From contig JAFEIL010000003.1 of the NCBI GenBank assembly GCA_017495105.1, positions 1 to 46,891 on the forward strand: a DNA stretch of 46,891 nucleotides, in the 5' to 3' direction. This stretch comes from Emticicia sp. (GTDB taxonomy: Bacteria; Bacteroidota; Bacteroidia; Cytophagales; Spirosomataceae). Shown here piece by piece: positions 15,896 through 24,480 of the stretch. Numbering within the stretch: the first letter of the stretch is position 1; every line of letters starts with the position of its first letter. A program made the position numbers and the translations under genes. The notes under the pieces are model-generated. The model was not told the origin of the DNA. It saw only the letters and a program-made list of their open reading frames with translations, and did no database searches.

Positions 15896-17389
15896 TTACA
15901 ACTGCTTACGCAAACGTGCCACAGGAATATTAAGCTGCTCACGGTATTTAGCAACCGTGCGACGTGCAATATTATAGCCACGTTTATTGAGTAGTTTTTC
16001 AAGTTTATCATCAGAAAGCGGCGAGTTTTTAGGCTCGTTTTCTATGAGTTCTTTTAAGATATTTTTTACTTCACGGCTCGAAGCATCTTCACCGGAATCG
16101 GTTGCAATTCCTTCCGAGAAGAAATATTTTAGCGGGTAAATACCAAAATCAGCTTGGACAGATTTACTGTTGGCCACTCGTGAAACCGTAGAAATATCCA
16201 TATCAATACGATTGGCAATATCCTTCAAAATCATTGGTCGTAGCTTAGACTCATCGCCATCAAGAAAGAATTCGTGCTGAAACTCAACGATTGATTTCAT
16301 GGTTTTCAGCAATGTCTGTTGGCGTTGTTTGATGGCATCAATAAACCATTTGGCAGCATCCAATTTTTGTTTTACAAACGTTACTGTTTCTTTAATACTT
16401 TTGTGTTGTAACGAACCGTTTTTGTCAGTTTTGTCGTAAGTATCAAGCATTTCGGCAAACGAGCGGCTCACTCGAAGCTCAGGTGCATTTTTAGAGTTTA
16501 GAATAACATCTAATTTTCCATTATTATTCGTCACAATAAAATCGGCCATTAAGTAAGCTGCTGCACTATCGCCAGAACCAATACTACCGGGCTTTGGATT
16601 CAGACGGGTAATAACTTTGATAGAATTTTTCAAAGTTTCATCATCAATATCTAAGCGGCGTTGTATTTTTTCGTAGTGTTTTTTAGTAAATTCATCAAAG
16701 TATGCATCGATGATTTTTACGGCAGTTTCCACTGCAATATCTGCTTGGTCTTTGCGTTCGAGTTGTAGTAAAAGGCATTCTCTCAAATCTCTCGCTCCGA
16801 TTCCCGCCGGTTCAAAAGTTTGCACTTTTTTCAAAAGACCAGCTACTTCTTCTTCGTTGGTATAAATATTTTGAGTAAAAGCTAAATCATTGCAGATTGA
16901 ACGAAGCGGGCGGCGAATATAACCATCCTCTTCGATACTTCCGATGAGCTGCATACCAATTGATTCTTGACGAACATCAAGGCGTAAAAACCCTAGTTGT
17001 TGTGCCAAAGATTCAGCCAAAGTATTCGTCGCAATCACCGGCATTGTATCACGACTGTCGTCTCCCCAGCCATCTCCTTGCATTTTATATCCAGCGTAGT
17101 CATCTTGATTTAGGTATTGTTTTACATCAAGCCCCTCATAGGTTTCATACTCTCCGTATTCACTATAATCATCGTGGTCGCTACTGCTATCTCCATCATA
17201 ATCATCATCATACTCATCTTTTACACGCTCGTTCATGTCCATGCCTTCCTCCAGAGCTGGATTGATTTCAAGCTCCTCCTCTATTCTTTGTTCAAGTTCG
17301 GCTGATGGAATTTGTAACAGTTTTATAAACTGTATCTGCTGAGGAGATAGCCGTTGCTGTAAGGACTGGTTAAGACTTAATTTTTGCAT
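15896..17389 (-). CDS. rpoN: RNA polymerase sigma-54 factor
   Basis: 497 residues with the three sigma-54 regions. Region I is the glutamine-rich activator-contact segment (SLNQSLQQRLSPQQIQFIKL, residues 4-23). Region II is acidic (DEYDDDYDGDSSSDHDDYSE, about 58-77). Region III holds the core-binding domain, the helix-turn-helix (DIANRIDMDISTVSRVANSK) and the RpoN box ARRTVAKYREQLNIP near the C-terminus, which contacts the -24 element. Transcription from its promoters needs an AAA+ activator; none is encoded in this window. It is a single gene converging on the rpmG operon. The start is MQKLSLNQ. Confidence 0.97.
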   Translation of the reverse strand: MQKLSLNQSLQQRLSPQQIQFIKLLQIPSAELEQRIEEELEINPALEEGMDMNERVKDEYDDDYDGDSSSDHDDYSEYGEYETYEGLDVKQYLNQDDYAGYKMQGDGWGDDSRDTMPVIATNTLAESLAQQLGFLRLDVRQESIGMQLIGSIEEDGYIRRPLRSICNDLAFTQNIYTNEEEVAGLLKKVQTFEPAGIGARDLRECLLLQLERKDQADIAVETAVKIIDAYFDEFTKKHYEKIQRRLDIDDETLKNSIKVITRLNPKPGSIGSGDSAAAYLMADFIVTNNNGKLDVILNSKNAPELRVSRSFAEMLDTYDKTDKNGSLQHKSIKETVTFVKQKLDAAKWFIDAIKQRQQTLLKTMKSIVEFQHEFFLDGDESKLRPMILKDIANRIDMDISTVSRVANSKSVQADFGIYPLKYFFSEGIATDSGEDASSREVKNILKELIENEPKNSPLSDDKLEKLLNKRGYNIARRTVAKYREQLNIPVARLRKQL

Positions 17390-17682
17390 TGCATAAGTAG
17401 AGTTTTTCCATTCATATTAGAGACTTATATAGATCACCCTACATTTTTCGTGCCAACTGAATGTTTTTTAATAAATAAAGGAAATTATTTTTTTACAAAC
17501 TGCCAAACTTTATTGTAAAAAATAATAAAAATTTAAAATATTAATATTAAAAGTGTTGATTATCAGTATTTTATGAATAATGTCTATTTTTAAAATAAAC
17601 ATTTTTACATATACGATATTTTTCAAAAAAAGTAAGAGGATTTGAAAAATTACATTTCGGATTATTTTTTTTACATAAAAAA
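17390..17682. other. AT-rich gap without a gene
   Basis: Between the divergent end of rpoN and the metallophosphoesterase terminator the DNA is very AT-rich, with poly-A/T tracts. Short frames here encode only low-complexity Ile/Lys/Phe strings and are not credible genes. The rpoN promoter must lie in the first 100 bases, but no clear TTTG/TAnnTTTG pair was found. Confidence 0.6.
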
Positions 17683-17711
17683 AAGCGTGTCTCACCGAAG
17701 ATGAAACACGC
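17677..17711 (-). terminator. Terminator of the metallophosphoesterase gene
   Basis: GCGTGTCTCA (17685-17694) pairs with TGAAACACGC (17702-17711) with one mismatch and a 7-base loop. On the minus strand a run of eight T follows, seen as eight A at 17677-17684. It lies about 28 bases past the stop codon. Confidence 0.85.
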
Positions 17712-17738
17712 CTGTAAAACGAAAAATATTATGTCAGT

Positions 17739-19016
17739 TTAACCTACTTTTAATTCAAAAATAGCAATTTCGGGTAAAATACCCAAACGGCCAGGATAAC
17801 CAATATAGCCAAATCCACGATTTACGTAGAGTTTTTGGTCATTTTCTTCGTATAAGCCAGCCCATTCTTTGTAACGTAATTGAACAGGAGACCATTTGAA
17901 ATTACCCAGTTCAACACCGTATTGCATTCCGTGCGTATGTCCCGCAAATGCTACATCAATATCTTTGTGTTTATCCAAAACTTGATTTCTCCAATGGCTT
18001 GGGTCGTGAGAAAGCAATAGTTTTACAGGTAAATCGTGGGCATTTTGTTGAGCTTTTTCTAAATTTCCATATTTGGCAAAATTTCCAGCTCCCCAATTCT
18101 GAATTCCTAAAATTCCAATACTTTCACCATCAACTTTTACGGCACGGTGCTCGTCCATCAATAAATCCCAGCCCATAGTTTTATGGGCATTTATTAGGTC
18201 TTTAAGGTTTTGAGTTTTCTTTTCAGGCGATTCCCATTGGGTATAATCGCCATAATCGTGGTTGCCAAGGGTTGAGAAAGTGCCAAGCGGAGCTTTTATT
18301 TTCGAGAAAATATCAATGTAATCTTTCAATTCAGGTGCAATATTATTTACTAAGTCGCCTGTAAAGAAAAACATATCTGGTTTTTCTTTCATTAGCATCT
18401 CAACACCTCCTTTTACAGCAGTTTTGTTAAAAAAGCTTCCCGAATGAATATCCGAAAGTTGAGCAATCTTCATTCCATCGAATTGTTTAGGTAGGTTTTT
18501 GATACGAAGTGTTACATTTCTTACTCTATAATCATGAGCTCCAGATAAAATTCCCCATGTCATTCCGCCCGCATGCAAGCCTCCAATAGTCAGAGCTGTT
18601 TTTGCTAAAAACTCCGAACGACTGATTTTTTCAGCAGCAGGTTGGAGTGCATCATTAGCTATTTGAGTTGCAGCCGAATTACCTTGAAAATAATTAATTA
18701 CCCATTTGCCAAAGCGAATCAAGTCATCAATAATCAGCACCAAAACCGAAAAGATTTTTGAAATATAAATGATAAAAATACCTGCCATCAAGAAAGTACG
18801 AAAACTTGCTTTTACGGGTGCCGACATGGGCATATAGGTGAAAATGCCGATAATCGAAAGGATAGAGAAAACGGTGAATCCCCAAAAACCAAAAGCAATA
18901 ATACGCTGAGTAGAAATGCTAGTAGAGCGAATAAGTAACTTTATGGCTTGCCAAACATAAAAATCAATCAATACAAAAAAGACTGCCATAAGGGCAAATC
19001 CAACCATTCGATTCAT
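17739..19016 (-). CDS. Membrane-anchored metallophosphoesterase
   Basis: 425 residues from ATG 19016 (MNRMVGFALMAVFFVLIDFY). A longer frame reaches 19088 but adds a non-hydrophobic, cysteine-rich leader and is unlikely. The N-terminal 140 residues contain about four membrane helices. Next comes a twin-Arg-less linker (SRSEFLAKTALTIGGLHAGG) and the calcineurin-like domain. Metal-binding motifs are KIAQLSDIHSGSF, FFTGDLVNN, STLGNHDYGDY, LLLSHDP and VAFAGHTHGMQYG. These are the DxH, GDxxD-like, GNHD and GHTH motifs of the YkuE/YaeI-like phosphoesterases that act on lipid-linked phosphates. The active domain is likely outside the cytoplasmic membrane. Single gene with its own terminator. Confidence 0.9.
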   Translation of the reverse strand: MNRMVGFALMAVFFVLIDFYVWQAIKLLIRSTSISTQRIIAFGFWGFTVFSILSIIGIFTYMPMSAPVKASFRTFLMAGIFIIYISKIFSVLVLIIDDLIRFGKWVINYFQGNSAATQIANDALQPAAEKISRSEFLAKTALTIGGLHAGGMTWGILSGAHDYRVRNVTLRIKNLPKQFDGMKIAQLSDIHSGSFFNKTAVKGGVEMLMKEKPDMFFFTGDLVNNIAPELKDYIDIFSKIKAPLGTFSTLGNHDYGDYTQWESPEKKTQNLKDLINAHKTMGWDLLMDEHRAVKVDGESIGILGIQNWGAGNFAKYGNLEKAQQNAHDLPVKLLLSHDPSHWRNQVLDKHKDIDVAFAGHTHGMQYGVELGNFKWSPVQLRYKEWAGLYEENDQKLYVNRGFGYIGYPGRLGILPEIAIFELKVG

Positions 19017-19094
19017 ATAAATAATATAAGTGTTTAGAAGAAACTGACTGAAAATACAACGGTTTTGACAGGAATAAGGTTTCACCATGTAGGG

Positions 19095-19114
19095 AACGAT
19101 TTTTTGAATCGTTT
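19095..19114. promoter_or_regulatory. AACGATT inverted repeat upstream of the metallophosphoesterase gene
   Basis: AACGATT (19095-19101) and AATCGTT (19107-19113) form a perfect inverted repeat with a 5-base spacer. The half-site AATCGTTT recurs at 19173 and 19214 and, inverted (AAACGATT), at 19235 on the hydrolase side of the gap, suggesting one regulator may serve both divergent genes. Confidence 0.4.
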
Positions 19115-19169
19115 ATAAAATTTCATGAATGGTTCATAGAGCTGATGTAGAGAAATTATTTATTATTCT

Positions 19170-19208
19170 ACCAATCGTTTGGTAAATAAAATATCGTTTT
19201 TATATTTG
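19170..19208 (+). promoter_or_regulatory. Promoter with an overlapping palindromic operator
   Basis: TTTG (19178-19181) and TATATTTG (19201-19208), 19 bases apart, form a full Bacteroidota promoter. ACCAATCGTTTGGT (19170-19183), a near-perfect palindrome, covers the -33 element. This is the position expected for a TetR-type repressor site, and a TetR C-terminal remnant lies just downstream. Confidence 0.6.
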
Positions 19209-19209
19209 A

Positions 19210-19338
19210 ATACAATCGTTTAGAGTGGCTCAGCAAACGATTATGGAGTTTGAAGGGGCGGTCATGTTTTCAAAATTATATAATGAACCTCGGTTTCTCT
19301 ATGATGCATTTGCTCGTACTATGATGAAGTTAAATTAA
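19210..19338 (+). pseudogene. C-terminal remnant of a TetR/AcrR family regulator
   Basis: The frame from about 19210 to TAA 19336-19338 reads SFRVAQQTIMEFEGAVMFSK followed by LYNEPRFLYDAFARTMMKLN. The pattern EGAVMxSKLYNEPxxLYDA is typical of the last helix pair of TetR/AcrR regulators. The N-terminal helix-turn-helix and the ligand domain are absent: the frame closes upstream at TGA 19207-19209, inside the promoter. An internal deletion therefore seems to have joined the regulator's promoter to its 3' end. It may once have repressed the neighbouring alpha/beta hydrolase gene. Recognition rests on the C-terminal pattern only. Confidence 0.55.
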
Positions 19339-19342
19339 AAAA

Positions 19343-19355
19343 ACAAACGTTTGGT
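19343..19355 (+). promoter_or_regulatory. Second palindromic site just before the hydrolase start
   Basis: ACAAACGTTTGGT contains the perfect palindrome CAAACGTTTG and is close to the ACCAATCGTTTGGT site at 19170. It lies 13 bases before the hydrolase ATG, a location suited to repression. Confidence 0.45.
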
Positions 19356-19367
19356 TTAATAAAGATA

Positions 19368-20228
19368 ATGCAAAATCTAAAAGTAAAGTGTGAAGATGGG
19401 GTAGAATTGGCAGTAGTTTTATTTGAACCCGAAAAACCAAAAGCTGTCATACAATTATGTACAGGAACTGGTGCGAAAAAAGAGTTTTATTTTCCATTTA
19501 TTAAGTTTTTAGTGGAGCATAATTATACCGTCTGCACATTCGATTATCGAGGTACTTGCGAGTCGGCACCTGCTTCGATGAAGGATTGTGACTATAATTA
19601 CATCGAATACGGAACGCAGGATATGCCAGCAGTTTTGGAGTTTTTGGATAAAAGATACCCCGATTTGCCTAAATTACTGATTGGTCATAGTGTTGGTGGA
19701 ATGAATTTTGGACTAATGCCTAATTACCAAAAAATCAAAGGTGTGGTTGCGGTTGGTTCGGGCTCGGGATATTGGCCAAATATGCCTTTGGGCTATCGCC
19801 TTCAAACTTTGTTTTTCTTTCACATCTTTCGTCCGATTAGTGTCTTGCTCACCGGTTATGTGGCAGCAAAACGTTTCGGAATCATGGAAGATTTGCCCAG
19901 AAAAGTTGTAAAAGATTGGGCAGACTGGTGTAGTGTACCTAATTATTTTTGGGACGAACGCTTTTTCGGAAAAACTGTGCCATTTGGACATTATCATGAA
20001 CTGACCTTTCCGATTGCTCATTTTTGGGCATCAGATGACCCTATCGCCAACGAAAAAAATGTGCCGCTTTTGCTACAAAATTTCAAAACAACCAAAGGTT
20101 TGACTTCAGAAAAACTCATTCCTGCCGAATTTGGAGCAAAGAAAATTGAACACTTTGGCTTTTTTAGAAAGCAATTTAGAGATACTATTTGGACAAAAAT
20201 ATTAAATAAATTAGAAGAAATGCAGTAG
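19368..20228 (+). CDS. Alpha/beta hydrolase, serine aminopeptidase/lysophospholipase-like
   Basis: 286-residue cytoplasmic protein with the alpha/beta-hydrolase fold. The N-terminal strand pair precedes FDYRGTCESAPAS (about residues 62-74). The nucleophile elbow is LIGHSVGGMNFG, with Ser near residue 107. An acid is likely in FWASDDPIANEKN, and the catalytic His is likely in GAKKIEHFGFFRK. There is no signal peptide. Members of this family hydrolyse esters of lipids or xenobiotics. The gene lies behind operator-like palindromes and a TetR remnant, suggesting that it was an inducible unit whose repressor is now lost. The substrate is unknown. Confidence 0.85.
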   Translation: MQNLKVKCEDGVELAVVLFEPEKPKAVIQLCTGTGAKKEFYFPFIKFLVEHNYTVCTFDYRGTCESAPASMKDCDYNYIEYGTQDMPAVLEFLDKRYPDLPKLLIGHSVGGMNFGLMPNYQKIKGVVAVGSGSGYWPNMPLGYRLQTLFFFHIFRPISVLLTGYVAAKRFGIMEDLPRKVVKDWADWCSVPNYFWDERFFGKTVPFGHYHELTFPIAHFWASDDPIANEKNVPLLLQNFKTTKGLTSEKLIPAEFGAKKIEHFGFFRKQFRDTIWTKILNKLEEMQ

Positions 20229-20290
20229 CATAATTTTCAAGTTTGTGTCGAATAATAATTTTATAGTGCGTTAACAGGTAATTTGGTCAG

Positions 20291-20352
20291 AGAGCGTACG
20301 TTTTTGTATGCTCTCATGATTGGTCTTATGGAACGAAGCTCTGACTTCGTTC
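20291..20352 (+). terminator. Two hairpins downstream of the hydrolase gene
   Basis: AGAGCGTAC (20291-20299) pairs with GTATGCTCT (20306-20314), with one G-T pair. GAACGAAG (20331-20338) pairs perfectly with CTTCGTTC (20345-20352). The second resembles the GTGGAGCGAAC-type hairpin at 12451. Neither has a long T-run, so termination is only suggested. Confidence 0.4.
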
Positions 20353-20412
20353 ATGATTTTTTGAATTTATAATTCTCTCATAACTGACAAGTTGAAAACC
20401 TGTTCTACAAAA

Positions 20413-20930
20413 ATGACAAAACAAGAACTAAAAAAGCATTAGAAGAATGCTATAAAACAATTGTTTCGGATGTGCAAAACATCGAAGAAAGCCAATTTTT
20501 TACTCTAATTGGCGAAAAATGGTCAGTTGCCGAAAATATCCTACATCTTACTCAATCAGTAAAAGGTTTGAATTAGGGCATGAGTTTACCGAAGGCTTTT
20601 CTCGAACAACAATTTGGTAAAATCGACCGCCCGACGCTTTCTTATGATGAAGTTGTGGAGAGTTATTTGGCAGTTTTAGCTGCTGGAGTGGCCGCAAGAG
20701 GTGGATTTGTGCCGCAAATGCCCGAAAATCCATCAAAAGAATTACTGATAGGTAGCTTTGTGAGGCATCATCAAACTTTGGCCGATTTTCTAAATGATTG
20801 GTCTGAAGCCGAGTTGGACGAATATTGTATTAAGCATCCTGTACTTAAAAATCTTACTATCAGAGAATTTTATTATTTTATGCACTATCATATTTTACAT
20901 CATCGAAAAGCAATTTTGCGATATAAATAG
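20413..20930 (+). pseudogene. DinB-like gene broken by a frameshift and an amber codon
   Basis: ATG 20413 reads MTKQELKK and stops at once. Restoring one A in the run of six A at 20430-20435 gives a continuous frame: ALEECYKTIVSDVQNIEESQ, FFTLIGEKWSVAENILHLTQ, SVKGLN. Then TAG stands at 20574-20576, followed by GMSLPKAFLEQQFGKIDRPT and 118 open codons to 20930. The assembled protein resembles DinB/YfiT-fold proteins, with conserved metal His candidates in LHLTQ and YYFMHYHILHHRK. The amber codon stands where homologues usually carry Gln (LNQGMSLP, from memory). The second half could be translated from ATG 20580 but lacks the N-terminal helices. Confidence 0.8.
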
Positions 20931-20937
20931 AGAGTTT

Positions 20938-20975
20938 AAACCCGTAAGGTTTGAAGGAAACCTTATAGGTTTTTT
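20938..20975 (+). terminator. Terminator after the DinB-like pseudogene
   Basis: AAACCCGTAAGGTTT (20938-20952) pairs with AAACCTTATAGGTTT (20958-20972) with two mismatches, followed by TTT. This is a common Bacteroidota terminator style. Confidence 0.7.
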
Positions 20976-21048
20976 GTTGGGATTTTATTTATATTGCATC
21001 CAATTTAGTGGATGGTTCCACTTTTCACTTCCAACAAAATATGCATTT

Positions 21049-22692
21049 ATGAAATTGCTAAAACCCATTCTTTTTTTTGTTTATCTTTTTCCTTTTATTA
21101 CGGCATGCGGACAAACTCGAAATACAGTTTTCACTCGTGAAGATTCTTTGCGTGGCAAAATTACGCCCGAGCGTGAATGGTGGGATTTGAAATATTACGA
21201 ACTTCGAGTAAATGTAAATCCAACCGAAAAAGTGATTGATGGGAGCACAACCGTATTTTATGAGGTTTTGAAACCCTACCAAACTATTCAAATTGACCTT
21301 CAACCACCTTTGCAGATAGAAAAAGTTACGCAAGATGGGCAAGAACTTTCTTTCAAAAAAGATGGAGCAAATGCCTACATGATTTCGCTGAAAAAAGGCC
21401 AAATGAAAGGCAAAAATGAATCCATAGTGGTAAAATATTCGGGTAAACCAATTGTAGCGAAGCGTCCACCGTGGGATGGCGGTTTTCAATGGGTGAAAGA
21501 CAAAGCAGGAAATGATTTTGTGGCAACTTCGTGCCAAGGTTTGGGTTCGAGTGCTTGGTGGCCGTGCAAAGATCACATGTACGACGAATGTGATAGTATG
21601 TTGATAAGTATTACTGTTCCGAAAAATTTAATGGATGTATCGAATGGACGTTTAAGAAAAACCACTGAAAATACCGACGGAACAAAAACTTTTGATTGGT
21701 TTGTGAAAAACCCAATCAATAATTATGGCGTAAATGTAAATATTGGCAATTATATTCATTTCGATGAGGTTTTTGAGGGAGAAAAAGGAAAACTAACGAT
21801 GGATTATTATGTTTTGCCTGAAAATTTGGATAAAGCAAAGGAGCAATTTAAGCAAGCAGGCATGATGATGAAGGCTTTTGAGCATTGGTTTGGGCCGTAT
21901 CCGTTTTATGAAGATGGCTATAAATTGGTAGAAGTGCCTTACTTGGGAATGGAGCATCAAAGCTCGGTAACTTATGGAAACAAATATCAAAATGGGTATT
22001 TGGGTCGAGATTTGTCTGGTACTGGCTGGGGTTTGAAATGGGACTTTATCATCATTCATGAGTCTGGACATGAGTGGTTTGCTAATAATATAACTTATAA
22101 AGATGTAGCCGATATGTGGATTCACGAGAGCTTTACAAATTATTCAGAAAGCCTTTATACCGAGTATTATTTTGGCAAAAAAGCGGCTTCAGAATATGTG
22201 ATTGGTACTCGCAAGGGCATCAGAAACGATATTCCGATTATAAGTTCGTATGATGTAAATAAGAGCGGCTCTGGTGATATGTATCCGAAAGGTGGAAATA
22301 TGCTGCACACGATTCGCCAAATTACAAATGACGACGAAAAATGGCGTCAAATTCTGAGAGGTTTGAATAAAACCTTTTATCACCAAACCGTTACGACACA
22401 GCAAATCGAAGATTATTTATCTAAAAATGTAGGTCGAGATTTAGACAAAATTTTTGACCAATATTTGCGTGATGTTAGGATTCCAGTTTTGGAATATTCG
22501 GTAGAAAAAAACAAAATTAGCTATCGTTGGAATAATTGTGTGGAAGGGTTTGATATGCCAGTAAAAGTAATAGTTGATGGCGGAAAAGAGGAGTTTATTT
22601 ATCCTACAAACACTTGGAAAACCATGAAAGGAAAGTCAGAATTGAAGGTTGATGAGAATTTTTATGTTACAACGAAGGCAATAGGTAAATAG
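21049..22692 (+). CDS. M1 family metallopeptidase, lipoprotein
   Basis: 547 residues from ATG 21049. A frame open from 20794 is rejected because it runs through the end of the DinB-like gene and a terminator. The N-terminus is a lipoprotein signal (MKLLKPILFFVYLFPFITAC, lipobox Cys20). The zinc site is HESGH at residues 337-341 with Glu360 in WIHESFTNYSE, an exact HExxH-18-E spacing. The substrate-binding GxMEN motif is present as YLGMEHQSSVTYG. Length fits the short Bacteroidota M1 aminopeptidases that lack the C-terminal HEAT domain. It probably trims peptides at the outer membrane or in the periplasm. It converges with porZ and shares a terminator. Confidence 0.92.
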   Translation: MKLLKPILFFVYLFPFITACGQTRNTVFTREDSLRGKITPEREWWDLKYYELRVNVNPTEKVIDGSTTVFYEVLKPYQTIQIDLQPPLQIEKVTQDGQELSFKKDGANAYMISLKKGQMKGKNESIVVKYSGKPIVAKRPPWDGGFQWVKDKAGNDFVATSCQGLGSSAWWPCKDHMYDECDSMLISITVPKNLMDVSNGRLRKTTENTDGTKTFDWFVKNPINNYGVNVNIGNYIHFDEVFEGEKGKLTMDYYVLPENLDKAKEQFKQAGMMMKAFEHWFGPYPFYEDGYKLVEVPYLGMEHQSSVTYGNKYQNGYLGRDLSGTGWGLKWDFIIIHESGHEWFANNITYKDVADMWIHESFTNYSESLYTEYYFGKKAASEYVIGTRKGIRNDIPIISSYDVNKSGSGDMYPKGGNMLHTIRQITNDDEKWRQILRGLNKTFYHQTVTTQQIEDYLSKNVGRDLDKIFDQYLRDVRIPVLEYSVEKNKISYRWNNCVEGFDMPVKVIVDGGKEEFIYPTNTWKTMKGKSELKVDENFYVTTKAIGK

Positions 22693-22698
22693 ATATTT

Positions 22699-22727
22699 AA
22701 AAAGGCAAGTTTTCGACTTGCCTTTTT
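22699..22727. terminator. Bidirectional terminator between M1 peptidase and porZ genes
   Basis: Perfect 12-base stem AAAAAGGCAAGT (22699-22710) and ACTTGCCTTTTT (22716-22727) with loop TTTCG. It has A and T runs on both sides and so suits both converging transcripts. Confidence 0.93.
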
Positions 22728-22731
22728 AATT

Positions 22732-24480
22732 TCACTTTAAAACCGCCACTTTCCCAACAAAACTTTCAGAGCCATCTTGGGCTATACAGAAAACCATGTA
22801 AATAGCTGTAGTTGCTCGATGATTTTGCAAATCCCAAGAGGCAGTGCCGCCATTTGATTTTGTTTCGTAAATCAATCTTCCTGCGGTATCAGTTATTTTA
22901 ATAGCTGTATTTTCACGAAGTCCCGAAACTGTGAGAACTCCTTGAAAATCGGGGCGAACTGGGTTCGGAAATATTTTTACTGAATTAAAATCTTCACTTG
23001 GTTCGGACGAATCGGTGCGGTAGGATATAAGCCCATTTGGCGTTAAAACAAAAATTTCACCCGAAGTCGAATCAATAGCCAAATCTATGACGTTTTTTGA
23101 TGGTAGCGGACTGTTTTCTTCGGTAAAATTCAAAATTTGTTCATCTGCTGATGCTGAAAAAAGATTCAAGCCGTTTTGAGTAGCAATCCATTTTCGGTTT
23201 CCGCCATCAATCACAATTTTATTAACTACTTCCTGCAAAAGTAATCGTCGAGTTTGGAAAAACGGCGTATAGGGTTTTATATTATTTGTAAAAATATCTC
23301 TGGAAGGAATTATTATTGCCACACCGTTATTTGTACCTACCCAAAGCAGATTATCATGGTCTAATGAAATGGTATTTATGTAGTTGCCTGGCAGTTCAAA
23401 TGTTGAACCATAAAAACGAGTTCGATTAGAGGTCGGGTCAGTTACTTTTAATATTTGCCCTGTGAGTTGCCAACGGTAGCCATATTGGTCAATTACATCA
23501 GTATTATTACTTGGAGTTTGATTGATAGTTAGGCTTGTCCACAAGTTATCCACAAATGTGTTTCCTGCAATACCAGAGGTATAAATTGTTTGATTTTGGT
23601 AAAAAACTGAAAAAATATCGCCTTTTACGCCATTGGGACTGTATGTCTTAAAACTTCCCGAAAAATTACTCAATAGACCATTTTCACCATCAGCTATCCA
23701 AGTTTTTCCTTCAGTATCAGTTTCAAGTTCATTCGGGAAGACAATGAGATTGTCTTTTGGGAAAATTTGACTTTTAAAGAGTTTATTGTTGATTACTAAA
23801 TTCCAATTACCATAAAATTGTAAGTTGGTAGTTGGCGAAAACTTTGCCCCCAAAATTCCTCCCGAAGTATTCACAAAAATACTATCACTGGAAAAAGCTA
23901 TTTGCTTTACAGCTACCTTAGTCCCGTTTTTGCCAATATTTTGATAAGTTTCTTTGATTTCATTCTTTTTTAAATCCAAAACTACTAAACCAAAATCGGC
24001 CGCCAAATAAGCAAAATCTCCTCGAAATTCTATTTGATTAATAGCTTTGCTATCTTGAATTGCATCCGTTTTTTTGATAAAATCAATATTCTGAATCTTA
24101 TCGGGCAAACCTTCGGAGGTAATACTCATCAAGTCTAAATTACCAGTTTCGTAAGCAATAACCAAGGTTTTGAGGTCAGAATTGTATCTTATTTGAGAGA
24201 TATTTGTTTCGCTCAAATCATTTAGTTTTGAGAGCGTAAAACTTTGCTTAGTAGTTTTATCGAAATAGAAAAAGCCATTTTTCGAGAAGCAATAAACTTT
24301 GTTTTTTTCTACGACTTCTACGCCTTTTGTATTAAAGTAGTCAGCGTGAGTTCGCCAAGAATTAGTTGGGATTTGGGCAAAAGCTTGAGAAGTAAAAGCA
24401 ATAAAAAACAGGCATTGTTTTAGTTGAAACAATGCCTTATTTATTTTTGATAGTGCTATATCTTTAAACCTTCTCTTCAT
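22732..24480 (-). CDS. porZ: PorZ-like beta-propeller protein of the type IX secretion system
   Basis: 582 residues. The signal peptide is in residues 17-36 (FQLKQCLFFIAFTSQAFAQ). The mature N-terminus IPTNSWRTHADYFNTKGVEV with VYCFSKNGFFYFDK is the PorZ N-terminal propeller pattern. Two-component-regulator-like propeller repeats follow (LLWVGTNNGVAII, KWIATQNGLNLF). The C-terminal domain (SVKIFPNPVRPDFQGVLTVS, ending GKVAVLK) is a type A T9SS sorting domain. PorZ helps attach anionic lipopolysaccharide to T9SS cargo at the cell surface. The 5' end overlaps the glycosyltransferase gene by 17 bases, so translation may be coupled. The symbol is by pattern and is not verified by search. Confidence 0.8.
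   Translation of the reverse strand: MKRRFKDIALSKINKALFQLKQCLFFIAFTSQAFAQIPTNSWRTHADYFNTKGVEVVEKNKVYCFSKNGFFYFDKTTKQSFTLSKLNDLSETNISQIRYNSDLKTLVIAYETGNLDLMSITSEGLPDKIQNIDFIKKTDAIQDSKAINQIEFRGDFAYLAADFGLVVLDLKKNEIKETYQNIGKNGTKVAVKQIAFSSDSIFVNTSGGILGAKFSPTTNLQFYGNWNLVINNKLFKSQIFPKDNLIVFPNELETDTEGKTWIADGENGLLSNFSGSFKTYSPNGVKGDIFSVFYQNQTIYTSGIAGNTFVDNLWTSLTINQTPSNNTDVIDQYGYRWQLTGQILKVTDPTSNRTRFYGSTFELPGNYINTISLDHDNLLWVGTNNGVAIIIPSRDIFTNNIKPYTPFFQTRRLLLQEVVNKIVIDGGNRKWIATQNGLNLFSASADEQILNFTEENSPLPSKNVIDLAIDSTSGEIFVLTPNGLISYRTDSSEPSEDFNSVKIFPNPVRPDFQGVLTVSGLRENTAIKITDTAGRLIYETKSNGGTASWDLQNHRATTAIYMVFCIAQDGSESFVGKVAVLK

Noticed and set aside
17441-17460. Sigma-54-like promoter upstream of rpoN on the minus strand (TTGGCACGAAAAATGTA)
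   Set aside because: The -24 GG is present but the position of the -12 GC reads GT, so the invariant pair is broken. Kept only as a curiosity.
17510-17695. 61-residue minus-strand frame in the AT-rich gap
   Set aside because: Low-complexity Ile/Asn/Phe/Lys product from AT-rich DNA that runs into the terminator hairpin of the neighbouring gene.
10597-20576. Possible reassignment or suppression of TAG as glutamine, because two genes contain a single in-frame TAG
   Set aside because: hisH, hisA, the M1 peptidase gene, rhaI and the thioredoxin lipoprotein gene all end in TAG at their expected C-terminus, and the DinB-like gene also has a frameshift. Pseudogenes are the simpler explanation.
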